A stretch of 64,000 nt of DNA from Phycisphaerae bacterium (lineage in GTDB: Bacteria > Planctomycetota > Phycisphaerae > Phycisphaerales > SM1A02). The notes below the pieces were generated by a model. That model did no database searches and was not told the origin of the DNA. It saw only the letters and a list, made by a program, of their open reading frames with translations. Numbering within the stretch: position 1 is the first letter of the stretch; every line of letters starts with the position of its first letter. Below are positions 43,946-52,570 of this stretch, in pieces. The stretch covers positions 1 through 64,000 of the forward strand of contig PKCS01000028.1 in NCBI GenBank assembly GCA_002862305.1, written 5' to 3'. The translations under genes were made by a program, and so were the position numbers.

Positions 43946-45262
43946 ATGCCCGAGAACTCCACTGCGCTACTGATCAAGCCCCGTCTCTCGCTGATGATGT
44001 TCCTCCAGTACGCGATCTGGGGAGCGTGGCTGCCGATCCTGTACCCCTTCCTGATGGGGCACCGCGGCTTCGACCTGGAGCAGACCGGGGCCTGCCTCGC
44101 CGCGGGCGCGGTGGGGGCGATCTTCGGCCCGTTCCTGGTGGGCCAGCTCGCGGACCGCACCTTCTCGACCGAGCGGCTGCTCTTCGTCAGCCACCTGGTG
44201 GGAGCGGTGCTGGTGTGGCTGCTCGCGGAGGTCGAGAGCTTCAACCTCTTCCTGGCCCTCTCGCTGGTCTACGGATTCGTCTACGCACCGACGATCTCCC
44301 TCACCAACTCCATCACCCTCGCCAACATCCGGGACCGGGACCGGGACTTCGGACCCATCCGGTTGTGGGGGACCCTGGGCTGGATCGCCGCGGGGATCCT
44401 GGTCGGGCAGTACCTGCTGCGCTTCGCGATGCCGGAGGGGCTGGGCCCCGAGGAGACCGCCGCCAGCCTCGACGCCGGCCGTGCGATGGCCTTCAAGATG
44501 AGCGCGGTGCTCGGGGTGGTGATGGCCTTCTACTGCCTCAGCCTGCCGCACACCCCGCCCGCGCGCGAGGCCCGCGACCGCTTCGCCTGGGCCGAGGCCC
44601 TCGGCGAGATCCGCCTGCAGCCCCTGCTCACGCTCTTCCTCGTCGCGGTGCCGGTCAGCATGATCCACCAGTTCTACTTCGTCTACACCGCGGAGTTCGT
44701 CAGCGGGATCCAGACCGCCGCCAACAGCGAGGGGGCGAACAAGTTCGCCAACGCGGTCAACCAGGTCCTGGGCGTCGGCGGCGGCGGGCTGATGACCATC
44801 GGCCAGATGAGCGAGATCATCGTCCTGGCCCTGATGCCCCTGCTCACAAGGGTCTTCAACCGCAAGGCCCTGCTCTGCATCGGGCTGCTGGCCTACGGGC
44901 TCCGAATGGCGGTCTTCGCCTACCTGCCCGGCCTGGTGCCGGTGCTCTTCGGGGTCGCGTTGCACGGCTTCTGCTTCGGCTGCTTCATCTTCGTGGCCTA
45001 CATGGTCGTCGACGAGCACACCAGCAAGGACGTGCGCGCCACCGCCCAGAACCTGTTCAACCTCGTGATCATCGGGATCGGCATCATCGTGGGCAGCTAC
45101 TTCGCCACCGGGGTGATCGGCCAGTGGGCCACCGTGGACGGCGAGATCGACTTCGTGCGCCTCTTCAGCTTCCCGATGTGGATGGCGATCGGCAGCCTGC
45201 TGGTCATGCTGGTGGCCTACCCCAACCGGGCCACCCCCCTGGAGGCCGCCGCTCGGTCGTGA
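43946..45262 (+). CDS. MFS transporter, nucleoside:H+ symporter-like
   Basis: This is a 438-residue membrane protein with about twelve hydrophobic segments. The opening KPRLSLMMFLQYAIWGAWLP and YGFVYAPTISLTNSITLANI, followed by RDFGPIRLWGTLGWIAAG, are typical of the NupG/XapB nucleoside:H+ symporter family. It would import nucleosides or related sugars with protons. The frame opens earlier (43907), but the ATG at 43946 gives the usual N-terminus. It is monocistronic and ends 12 bp from convergent topA. Substrate is inferred from family. Confidence 0.82.
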   Translation: MPENSTALLIKPRLSLMMFLQYAIWGAWLPILYPFLMGHRGFDLEQTGACLAAGAVGAIFGPFLVGQLADRTFSTERLLFVSHLVGAVLVWLLAEVESFNLFLALSLVYGFVYAPTISLTNSITLANIRDRDRDFGPIRLWGTLGWIAAGILVGQYLLRFAMPEGLGPEETAASLDAGRAMAFKMSAVLGVVMAFYCLSLPHTPPAREARDRFAWAEALGEIRLQPLLTLFLVAVPVSMIHQFYFVYTAEFVSGIQTAANSEGANKFANAVNQVLGVGGGGLMTIGQMSEIIVLALMPLLTRVFNRKALLCIGLLAYGLRMAVFAYLPGLVPVLFGVALHGFCFGCFIFVAYMVVDEHTSKDVRATAQNLFNLVIIGIGIIVGSYFATGVIGQWATVDGEIDFVRLFSFPMWMAIGSLLVMLVAYPNRATPLEAAARS

Positions 45263-45274
45263 GGCCCCTGCGGT

Positions 45275-48007
45275 TCAGCCGGCGCTGGCCGCGGCGTCCT
45301 CGTCTCGGCCCGCATCGGGATGAAGCGCGAGTTCCGCCACGCCGCCGGGGACCAGGAGGTCGTTGATGGGGGTCCCGGCCTCGATCTCCGTCCCGTCCAT
45401 CCGGGTGATCACCGGCATGGGATGCTGCTTGAGGTGGTTCTTGAGCGCCAGCTCCAGCGTCTTGCGCTCGTCCTCCTCCAGCTTCTGCCAGCCCAGGCGG
45501 CCCCGGCACTTGGGGAACCCGCTGCAGCCCAGCCAGGGGCCGCGGGCACCCTCCCGCAGGTACAGCGGCCGCTCCTCGCACTTCGGGCAGATGAGCTCCG
45601 TCTCGAGGGGGGGCGGGGCCGGCAGCTTCAGTCCGCCCTTCTTGTCGATGTTGAGCACGAACTTGGTGTCGGGGTAGTTGGGGCTCGCGATGAAGGGCCC
45701 GAACCGACCGGTCCGCTTGATCATCTGGGCCTGGTCCTCGGGGCAGCGGACGTCGACCTGCTCGGGCAGGAGGGGGCGACCCTCGCGGTCCACCGGTGCC
45801 GCGTAGTCGCACTCCGGGTACGTGCTGCAGGAGAGGAACCGACCGTTCTTGCCGAACCGGTAGCTGGTGGTCGCACCGCATACCGGGCAGGCGTACGGCG
45901 CGGGACGGGTCACCGCGCGGGCGTGCATGAGGTGCTCGTGGGCGTGCTCGAGCGAGTTCGAGAACTTGCCGTAGAAGTCCCCCAGCATCTCCCGCCAGTC
46001 ACGGTGGTCGGTCTCGATGAGGTCCAGTCGCTCCTCGAGGTCCTTGGTGTAGGAGACCTGCATCAGCACCGGGAACGCCTCGATCAGCATGTCCGTCACC
46101 ACCTCGCCCATCGCGGTGGCGTGGAACCTCCGATCGACCTGCTCCACGTAGCCACGATCCTGGATCACCCGGATGATCGACGCGTAGGTGGACGGTCGTC
46201 CGATCCCCTCCTCCTCGAGCTTCTTGACCAGGGAGCCCTCGTTGTAACGTGGCGGAGGGTTGCTGAACCGCTGCCGGGGATCGATGGCGAACGGGGCTCC
46301 CTCGTCACCCCGAGCGAGCACGGGCAGCGTCTGCTCGTCGCTGGCGGTGGGGATGCCGGCCACCCGCATGAACCCGTCGAAGGCGAGGACCCGGCCGTTG
46401 GCCTTGAGCACCGCGCCGGTGGGCCGGTCAGACCGGTTGAAGAGCACGGTGGTCGCGTCGAACTTCGCCGGGGTCATCTGGGACGACACGAATCGCTCCC
46501 AGATGAGCTTGTACAGCTTGTACTGGTCCTCCTTGAGGGCGCTCCTCAGGGAGTCGGGGGTCCGGGCGGCATCGGTGGGGCGGATCGCCTCGTGGGCCTC
46601 CTGGGCGGACTTGTTGGTGGAGCCGAAGAAGTTCGGCTTCTCCGGCAGGTAGTCGTTCCCGTAGGTCTTCTTCACGTACTCACGGGCCATGTTGATCGCC
46701 TCCCCCGAGAGGTGGGTGGAGTCGGTACGCATGTAGGTGATCAGCCCGACCTGCCCCTCCCCCCGGAGCTCGATGCCCTCGTAGAGGCCCTGCGCGAGCC
46801 GCATGGTGCGATCGGTGGCGAACCCGAGCCGGTTGGCCGCGTTCTGCTGCAGGGTGGAGGTGATGAAGGGCGCGTAGGGACGCGAGCTGGTCCGCTTGGT
46901 CTCGATCGAGGCCACCTCGTACCGGGTGGACGCCTCGATGGTCCCGCTCAGCGTCCTGAGGAACCTCGCCGGACCCTTGCCCTTGGGGTTCTCCTCCGTG
47001 GCCACCTCGACGTGCTCGAGCCCGACCGCCTCGGCGACCTCCCGGATCGCGGGGCCGAGGTCCCGGGGGTCCTCGGCGCCGCAGCCGAGCGAGAACTTCT
47101 TCCCGGCGAGCTCGACGAGTTCGGTCTTCAGACCACCGTGCTCCGCCATCCACGCATTCTGCATCTTGAGCGTGGGGCCCTTGCCCTTGTCGTCGGTCCG
47201 GTCGAGGAAGCTCGCCCAGCCCTCCGACAGCTCCTGCCGCCGGGCGGGGTCGAGGGCGAGGCGGACGTCGACCGACCAGGACTCGTCGGGCACGAAGACG
47301 TCGATCTCCCGTTCCCGCTCGACCACCAGCCGGACCGCCACGGACTGGACCCGACCCGCACTGAGGCCGCGTGCGACCTTCTTCCAGAGCAGCGGTGACG
47401 CCTGGTAGCCCACGATCCGGTCGAGGATCCGTCGGGCCTGCTGTGCATTGACCTTGTACTCGTCGATGGGGTGGGGGGTCTCGAACGCCCGCTGGATCTC
47501 CTTGCGGGTGATCGCGTTGAAGATCACCCGCTTCGCCTTGGCGGGTTCCACGCCCACGATGTGGGCCAGGTGCCAGGCGATCGCCTCGCCCTCGCGGTCG
47601 AGGTCGGTCGCGAACCAGACGGTCTCGGCCTGCTTGGCGAGCCGCTTCAGCTCGTTCACCGTCTTCTGCTTGTCGGTGAGGATCTCGTAGCTCGGCTCGA
47701 AGTTCTTCTCGAGGTCCACGCCCGGGACCGGCTGCTTGACTCCCTTGGGCGCTCGCTTGGGGAGGTCGCGGACGTGGCCGACCGAGGCGCTGACGACGTA
47801 TTCGGGGCCCAGGTACTTGTTGATGGTCTTGGCCTTGGCCGGACTCTCCACGATGACCAGCTGCTTCCCGCTGGCGCTCCCGGCCCGGCGGCCGGTCTTC
47901 GCGGACGCCTTCTTGCCGGCCTTCTTGCCGGTCTTCTTGCCGGCCTTCTTGGCGACCTTCTTGGCGGTCTTCCTGGTGGTCTTCTTGGTCGTCTTCTTGG
48001 TGGCCAT
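45275..48007 (-). CDS. topA: DNA topoisomerase I with lysine-rich N-terminal tail
   Basis: This is a 910-residue type IA topoisomerase. The first 49 residues form a histone-like tail with 17 Lys (KKTTKKTT, AKKAGKKTGKKAGKKA). The Toprim domain starts at ~50 (QLVIVESPAKAKTINKYLG). The catalytic Tyr425 lies in ITYMRTDSTHLS. The C-terminus has three zinc-ribbon-type segments: the first (CPVCG...CSTYPEC) and the third (CPKC...CSGFPKC) keep four cysteines, while the middle one (CPEDQAQ...SPNYPDTK) has lost three. It relaxes negative supercoils. The start ATG is fixed by the downstream tail and the promoter upstream at 48067-48097. Confidence 0.93.
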   Translation of the reverse strand: MATKKTTKKTTRKTAKKVAKKAGKKTGKKAGKKASAKTGRRAGSASGKQLVIVESPAKAKTINKYLGPEYVVSASVGHVRDLPKRAPKGVKQPVPGVDLEKNFEPSYEILTDKQKTVNELKRLAKQAETVWFATDLDREGEAIAWHLAHIVGVEPAKAKRVIFNAITRKEIQRAFETPHPIDEYKVNAQQARRILDRIVGYQASPLLWKKVARGLSAGRVQSVAVRLVVEREREIDVFVPDESWSVDVRLALDPARRQELSEGWASFLDRTDDKGKGPTLKMQNAWMAEHGGLKTELVELAGKKFSLGCGAEDPRDLGPAIREVAEAVGLEHVEVATEENPKGKGPARFLRTLSGTIEASTRYEVASIETKRTSSRPYAPFITSTLQQNAANRLGFATDRTMRLAQGLYEGIELRGEGQVGLITYMRTDSTHLSGEAINMAREYVKKTYGNDYLPEKPNFFGSTNKSAQEAHEAIRPTDAARTPDSLRSALKEDQYKLYKLIWERFVSSQMTPAKFDATTVLFNRSDRPTGAVLKANGRVLAFDGFMRVAGIPTASDEQTLPVLARGDEGAPFAIDPRQRFSNPPPRYNEGSLVKKLEEEGIGRPSTYASIIRVIQDRGYVEQVDRRFHATAMGEVVTDMLIEAFPVLMQVSYTKDLEERLDLIETDHRDWREMLGDFYGKFSNSLEHAHEHLMHARAVTRPAPYACPVCGATTSYRFGKNGRFLSCSTYPECDYAAPVDREGRPLLPEQVDVRCPEDQAQMIKRTGRFGPFIASPNYPDTKFVLNIDKKGGLKLPAPPPLETELICPKCEERPLYLREGARGPWLGCSGFPKCRGRLGWQKLEEDERKTLELALKNHLKQHPMPVITRMDGTEIEAGTPINDLLVPGGVAELALHPDAGRDEDAAASAG

Positions 48008-48066
48008 GGGTGACTTCGGGTGGTGGAGTGGCCGCTGTGGGCCCGGAATGGGGTGCTCGGCGGGGA

Positions 48067-48097
48067 AATATAGAGAGGTCCCCCGGGGTCTCGTCAA
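48067..48097 (-). promoter_or_regulatory. Candidate topA promoter
   Basis: Minus strand: TTGACG (48097-48092) and TATATT (48072-48067), 19 bp apart. Both hexamers match five of six consensus bases but the spacer is long. Leader of about 55 nt to the ATG. Confidence 0.5.
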
Positions 48098-48120
48098 GTG
48101 CAAAGTCTCTTCTCGTCCCG

Positions 48121-48136
48121 ATGAGCGTCAGCTCAT
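48121..48136. other. Palindrome between miaA and topA
   Basis: ATGAGC and GCTCAT form a perfect 6-bp inverted repeat around GTCA. It lies upstream of the topA -35 and downstream of miaA, so it may be a topA operator or the miaA transcript end. Confidence 0.35.
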
Positions 48137-48189
48137 GACTGGTTTATGCGTGATCCTGCAGTGACTTATCGGAACTGCCCAGAATCCGC

Positions 48190-49167
48190 TCACCCCGCCC
48201 CGGTCACCAGCCGCTGGAGGATCGGTTCCAGGGCCTCCGTCGGTGGGTGCTCCTCGCTGCATTCGACCCGCAGCACCCCCTCGACCGCATGGAACCGCCG
48301 CATCCAGGTGCGCTGCTGCTTCCCGTACCGGCGACTGCGGATCTTGATCCGCTCGACCGCCTCCGCCAGGCTGCACCGCCCCGCGAGGTGGTCGGCGAGT
48401 TCCTGATAGCCGACGGCTTCGGCGGCCTGTCGACCCAGCGGTCCCTGCTCCTGCAGCCGAGCCACCTCCTCGAGGAATCCCGACTCCATCATCCGACCCA
48501 CTCGCCGGTTGATCCGGCGGTTCAGTGCCTCCGGAGCCCAGTCCAGGCACACGACCAGGGCGTCCTCGCGGGGGGCGATCCGCCGTTCACCCCACTGGGT
48601 CTGCTGGCGGGAGATGGGGGTCCCGGTGGTCTCCCAGACCTCCAGGGCCCGCACGATCCGTCGGCGGTCGTTGCGATGGATCCGCTCGGCCGCCGTGGGA
48701 TCCACCTGCTGGAGCCTCGCGTAGAGGGACTCGAGCCCTTCCGACTCCAGTCGCTCCCTCGTCTCCGGGGGCACCGGGGGACCCGGAAACACGCCCTCCA
48801 GGAGCGCCCGGACGTAGAGGTTGGTCCCGCCCACCACGATCGGGAGTCGGCCCCGGGCCCGGCATCCCTCGATCGCCGCCTCGGCCAGGGCCAGCCAGTC
48901 GTGCACCGTGAAGCCGGATTCATGGGGATCGGCGACGTCGAGGAGATGGTGGGGGATCGACCCCCGCTCCGCCCGGTCCGGGGTGGCGGTCCCCACGTCC
49001 ATGCCGCGGTAGACCTGCATCGAGTCCGCCCCGATGCATTCCCCGCCCCCGGGCACCCGTCGAGCCAGTTCGAGCGAGAGCGCGGTCTTCCCCGATGCGG
49101 TGGGACCCACCAGGGTGAGCAATGGCTTCGTGGGGTTCCTCAATCCGGTGCCTTTCCGCCCGTTCAT
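48190..49167 (-). CDS. miaA: tRNA dimethylallyltransferase
   Basis: This is a MiaA of 325 residues from the chosen start. It has the P-loop TLVGPTASGKTALSLELARR, ADSMQVYRGMDVGTATP, HHLLDVADPHESGFTVHDW and VVGGTNLYVRALLEGVF. It adds a dimethylallyl group to A37 of tRNAs reading UNN codons, using an isoprenoid precursor from the MEP pathway found in this window. The start could also be nine codons earlier (49194); no ribosome-binding site decides. It diverges from pgk. Confidence 0.92.
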   Translation of the reverse strand: MNGRKGTGLRNPTKPLLTLVGPTASGKTALSLELARRVPGGGECIGADSMQVYRGMDVGTATPDRAERGSIPHHLLDVADPHESGFTVHDWLALAEAAIEGCRARGRLPIVVGGTNLYVRALLEGVFPGPPVPPETRERLESEGLESLYARLQQVDPTAAERIHRNDRRRIVRALEVWETTGTPISRQQTQWGERRIAPREDALVVCLDWAPEALNRRINRRVGRMMESGFLEEVARLQEQGPLGRQAAEAVGYQELADHLAGRCSLAEAVERIKIRSRRYGKQQRTWMRRFHAVEGVLRVECSEEHPPTEALEPILQRLVTGAG

Positions 49168-49185
49168 GGGGGTGCTGCTGGCGTG

Positions 49186-49191
49186 TATCAT
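49186..49191 (+). promoter_or_regulatory. Candidate -10 hexamer for pgk
   Basis: TATCAT (five of six matches) lies 75 nt before the pgk ATG at 49267, overlapping the 5' end of the divergent miaA region. No clear -35. Confidence 0.35.
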
Positions 49192-49266
49192 CACGTCTCG
49201 GTCCCGGTCGTGCGGATCGTCGCGATGATCGAACCACCCACCGCCCCGGAGGATTCAGGAACCAAG

Positions 49267-50484
49267 ATGGCACTCAAGACTATTGAAGATATCGACGTCA
49301 AGGGCAAGTGCGTGCTGATGCGCACCGACTTCAACGTCCCCATGACCCCCGACAACCGGGTCGCCAACAACTTCCGGATCACCCAGGCGATCCCCTCCAT
49401 ACGCTCCGTCATCGAGCGCGGGGGGCGGCTGGTGCTGATGTCGCACCTCGGCCGACCGGACGGCAGCGGCTTCGTCGAGCGCCACTCGCTCAAGCCGGTG
49501 GCCGAGGAGCTCGGGTCCCTGCTCGGCGACCTCGCCCCCGACGGGGTCTTCTTCCCCTCCAACGACTGCGTCGACGAGCGGACCCGCGAATCCGTGGCCG
49601 CCCTCAAGGACGGCCAGGTCCTGATGCTCGAGAACCTCCGGTTCCACGTCGGGGAGATGGAGGACGACGCGAACTTCGCCGCCAAGCTCGCGGGCTACGG
49701 CGAGATCTACTGCAACAACGCCTTCGGCTGCTGCCATCGCGCCCACGCCTCGATCTACGCGACCCCGATGCACATGATGGACCATCCCCGGGTGGCGGGG
49801 CTCCTGGTCGCGGAGGAGGTCCGCTACCTCCGTGAACTGCTCGCCAGCCCCGAGCACCCCTTCGTCTCGATCCTGGGCGGCGCCAAGGTCTCGGACAAGA
49901 TCGGTGCCCTCAAGAACATGATCGGCAAGGTCGACTCGCTGCTCATCGGGGGGGCCATGGCCTACACCATCATGAAGGTGATGGGACGGGAGGTCGGCTC
50001 CAGCCTGATCGAGGACGACAAGCTCGGCCAGGCGGAGGAGATCATCCACCTCGTCGACTCCAGCTCCACCGACCTGGTGCTTCCCGTCGACCACGTCTGC
50101 GGTCGCGAGCTCTCCCACGAGAGCCCGGTCATGGTCTCCCACCCCGACATCCCCTCCGGCTGGATGGGGCTGGACATCGGTCCCAGCACCACCGCCCGGT
50201 TCACCGAAGTGGTCCGGAACGCGAAGACGGTGGTCTGGAACGGTCCGCTGGGCGCCTTCGAGACCACCCCGTTCGACGTGGGCACCCGCCAGATCTCCGT
50301 GGCGATGGCCTCCTGCACCGAGTCCGGCGGCATCACCGTGGTCGGCGGGGGGGACACCGTCTCCGCGGTCGGCCTCTCGGGCATGACCGCTCGGATGAGC
50401 CACGTCTCCACCGGCGGGGGTGCCAGTCTCAAGCTTCTCGAGGGTGATGACCTTATCGGCCTCCAGCCACTGGAACAGGCGTGA
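49267..50484 (+). CDS. pgk: Phosphoglycerate kinase
   Basis: This is a 405-residue PGK. It opens with VKGKCVLMRTDFNVPMT; the substrate-binding Arg-rich region is visible in LMSHLGRPDG and MLENLRFHVGE. The hinge and nucleotide region include VSILGGAKVSDKIGALKNMI and GGGDTVSAVG, with the typical end STGGGASLKLLEGDDL. It transfers phosphate from 1,3-bisphosphoglycerate to ADP in glycolysis. Start ATG 49267, with AGGAA eight bases upstream; an earlier in-frame ATG at 49228 is possible. It is followed by an 84-bp gap and its own downstream promoter. Confidence 0.95.
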   Translation: MALKTIEDIDVKGKCVLMRTDFNVPMTPDNRVANNFRITQAIPSIRSVIERGGRLVLMSHLGRPDGSGFVERHSLKPVAEELGSLLGDLAPDGVFFPSNDCVDERTRESVAALKDGQVLMLENLRFHVGEMEDDANFAAKLAGYGEIYCNNAFGCCHRAHASIYATPMHMMDHPRVAGLLVAEEVRYLRELLASPEHPFVSILGGAKVSDKIGALKNMIGKVDSLLIGGAMAYTIMKVMGREVGSSLIEDDKLGQAEEIIHLVDSSSTDLVLPVDHVCGRELSHESPVMVSHPDIPSGWMGLDIGPSTTARFTEVVRNAKTVVWNGPLGAFETTPFDVGTRQISVAMASCTESGGITVVGGGDTVSAVGLSGMTARMSHVSTGGGASLKLLEGDDLIGLQPLEQA

Positions 50485-50503
50485 TTCACCCCGTGCCTGC
50501 GGC

Positions 50504-50509
50504 TATAGT
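50504..50509 (+). promoter_or_regulatory. -10 hexamer for the TlpA-like gene
   Basis: TATAGT (five of six) lies 59 nt before the ATG at 50569. A GGGCGG...CCGCCC hairpin is possible within the leader (about 50523-50545). Confidence 0.4.
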
Positions 50510-50568
50510 CAGGCATCACCCGGGCGGCTGACGCCACGTCCGCCCACCTCCAAGACGAAGGGTCCACC

Positions 50569-51666
50569 ATGATGATTCCAGCGCTTCCCCGGATCGCGAG
50601 CAGCCCCCTCCTGGCCCTGGTCCTCGCCGTCACCCTGATGACCTCCGGCGTGCACGCCCAGAAGGACACTCTCAAGCAGGGCGACAAGGCCCCGGTCCCC
50701 AACCTCGGCTCGGACATCCAGGTGATCTCGGGTCCGATGCCCGGGCCCTTCAAGGAGGGCGACACCTACGTCATCGAGTTCTGGGCGACCTGGTGCGCCC
50801 CCTGCCGGGCCTCGATCCCCCACATCAACAAGCTGTACAAGACCTTCAAGACCGAAGGGCTGCACGTGTGGGGCGTGAGCAACGAGGAGCCCTCCAAGAT
50901 CCGCAACTACGTCGCGCGCAAGGGCGACGGCATGAGCTACACGGTCATCAGCGACCAGTCCGGCGAGATCGAGAAGGCCTACATGTCCGCGGCCGGGCAG
51001 AAGGGCATCCCGACCGCGTTCGTGGTCGGCCCCAGCGGCCGCGTGGTCTACATCGGCCACCCCATGGCCCCCGGCTTCGATCGCGCGATCAAGCTCTGCA
51101 CCTCCGGGAAGTACGACCCGGTCATGGAGGAGCGGGCCAAGCCCTTCGTGGAGAACCTGGAGAAGGCCACCAACGCCAACGACTGGCGCATGGCCCACCG
51201 GCAGCTCGACGGCCTGCTGGCCCTGGATCCGTGGATCTTCTCCGACGAGATCTTCACCAAGTACCAGATCTACCTTCAGGGACAGAACGATCCCGAGACC
51301 GCCAACGAGTTCATGATGACCCAGATCACCGAGACCTACTCCGCCAAGCCGGACGTGCTCGAGGACATCATCTACAACCTGCTCACCGATCCCGACATGC
51401 AGGCGGCGGATCCCCGCCTCAAGGTCAAGGCGATCGAGGTCCTCGGGGAGTCGATGGGCACGGAGAACCCCCGGTACCTCTCCCTGCTGGCCCTCAACAG
51501 CCACAAGGAAGGCGATCTTCGCGCCGCGGTGGACCTGCAGTACCAGGCGTACATGGCGGCGGCCGGCCCTGATCGCGAGCGGATGCGCTCGGTGCTCGAC
51601 GCCTACAAGGCCGAGCAGAGTCGTCGCCAGGGGACCTCCTCCCGCGGCGGACGCCAGAGGCGCTGA
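50569..51666 (+). CDS. Exported thioredoxin-fold (TlpA/ResA-like) protein
   Basis: This is a 365-residue exported protein. A signal peptide spans ~1-30 (LLALVLAVTLMTSGVHA). The thioredoxin fold at ~35-170 has the redox motif FWATWCAPCRASIPHINKL (Cys76, Cys79) and the cis-Pro region QKGIPTAFVVG. The remaining ~190 residues form a helical, TPR-like region that is not part of TlpA. It should reduce or oxidise disulfides outside the cytoplasm, perhaps for cytochrome c maturation with resB-ccsA, which lies 37 kb away. The partner is unknown. Stands between pgk and rpe. Confidence 0.85.
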   Translation: MMIPALPRIASSPLLALVLAVTLMTSGVHAQKDTLKQGDKAPVPNLGSDIQVISGPMPGPFKEGDTYVIEFWATWCAPCRASIPHINKLYKTFKTEGLHVWGVSNEEPSKIRNYVARKGDGMSYTVISDQSGEIEKAYMSAAGQKGIPTAFVVGPSGRVVYIGHPMAPGFDRAIKLCTSGKYDPVMEERAKPFVENLEKATNANDWRMAHRQLDGLLALDPWIFSDEIFTKYQIYLQGQNDPETANEFMMTQITETYSAKPDVLEDIIYNLLTDPDMQAADPRLKVKAIEVLGESMGTENPRYLSLLALNSHKEGDLRAAVDLQYQAYMAAAGPDRERMRSVLDAYKAEQSRRQGTSSRGGRQRR

Positions 51667-51691
51667 GCCCCGCGTCCCACCATCCGGCTGG

Positions 51692-51697
51692 TATCGT
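51692..51697 (+). promoter_or_regulatory. Candidate -10 hexamer for rpe
   Basis: TATCGT (four of six) lies 72 nt before the rpe ATG. Weak evidence; included because of the common TAnnnT form. Confidence 0.25.
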
Positions 51698-51769
51698 GTG
51701 GCCCGACGAGGACGCCCCGCGTCCGTCCGCCCCCTCGGGGCGTGCGTCGACCAGCCACGGGAGCCCACC

Positions 51770-52462
51770 ATGACCGCGCCAGTCACCGATCGCAGCCTCC
51801 TCTTCCGGCAACCGCCCGGCCGGGTGCTCGTCGCCCCGTCGATCCTGTCCGCGGACTTCGGCCGCCTCGCCGAGGAATGCGCCTCGGTGATCGCGGGGGG
51901 AGCGGACCTCCTGCACGTCGACGTGATGGACGGTCACTTCGTCCCGAACCTCTCGATGGGCCCGGCGGTCTGCGCCGCGGTCCGACGCCACTGCCCGGAC
52001 ACCCCGATCGACGTGCACCTGATGGTGACCGACCCCGATCGGTTCATCGAGCCGTTCGTCGAGGCCGGGGCGGACCACCTCACGATCCACGTCGAGACCG
52101 CCTCGGATCCCGCGGCGACCGCGCGGCGCATCCGCGAACTCGGGCGTTCCCCGGGCCTCGCGCTCAACCCGGAGACCGACCTCGAGGTCCTGCTGCCGCA
52201 CATCGAGCACTTCGACCTCGCCCTGGTGATGAGCGTCCATCCCGGGTACTCCGGGCAGTCCTTCATTCCCGGCGTGCTCGAGAAGGTGCGTGGGCTCCGG
52301 CAGCGTTTCGGCGAGTCGATCAGGATCGAGGCCGACGGAGGAGTCTCCCCCGAGACCGCACCCGCCTGTCGGGAGGCGGGCTACGACGTGCTGGTCTCGG
52401 CGAGCAGCATCTTCGGCTCGGAGGACCGGGCCGCGGACATCCGGGCCATTCGCGGGGCGTGA
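51770..52462 (+). CDS. rpe: Ribulose-phosphate 3-epimerase
   Basis: This is a 230-residue TIM-barrel epimerase. It has VAPSILSADFGRLAEE, LLHVDVMDGHFVPNLSMGP (metal/catalytic Asp and His), LMVTDPDRFIEPF and LVMSVHPGYSGQSFIP, with EADGGVSPETAP near the phosphate site. It interconverts ribulose 5-phosphate and xylulose 5-phosphate in the pentose phosphate pathway. The ATG at 51770 follows GGGAG by seven bases. The first ~15 residues extend beyond the family core. Confidence 0.94.
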   Translation: MTAPVTDRSLLFRQPPGRVLVAPSILSADFGRLAEECASVIAGGADLLHVDVMDGHFVPNLSMGPAVCAAVRRHCPDTPIDVHLMVTDPDRFIEPFVEAGADHLTIHVETASDPAATARRIRELGRSPGLALNPETDLEVLLPHIEHFDLALVMSVHPGYSGQSFIPGVLEKVRGLRQRFGESIRIEADGGVSPETAPACREAGYDVLVSASSIFGSEDRAADIRAIRGA

Positions 52463-52522
52463 GCCCGCCCCCCGCATCCGCCGATTCGGCCGTTTGACGC
52501 TGGTCGACCGCCCGCGAACTGC

Positions 52523-52528
52523 TATGCT
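52523..52528 (+). promoter_or_regulatory. Candidate -10 hexamer for accD
   Basis: TATGCT lies 42 nt before the accD GTG. A TTGACG sits at 52494-52499, but the 23-bp spacing is too long, so the -35 is uncertain. Confidence 0.3.
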
Positions 52529-52570
52529 CGGCGCGGGTCCACGCCCGCGGAGATCGCAAGGAGGTGCCCC

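Noticed and set aside
45320-47398. A 692-codon frame antisense to topA
   Set aside because: No motifs and shadow composition; topA has catalytic and zinc-ribbon motifs.
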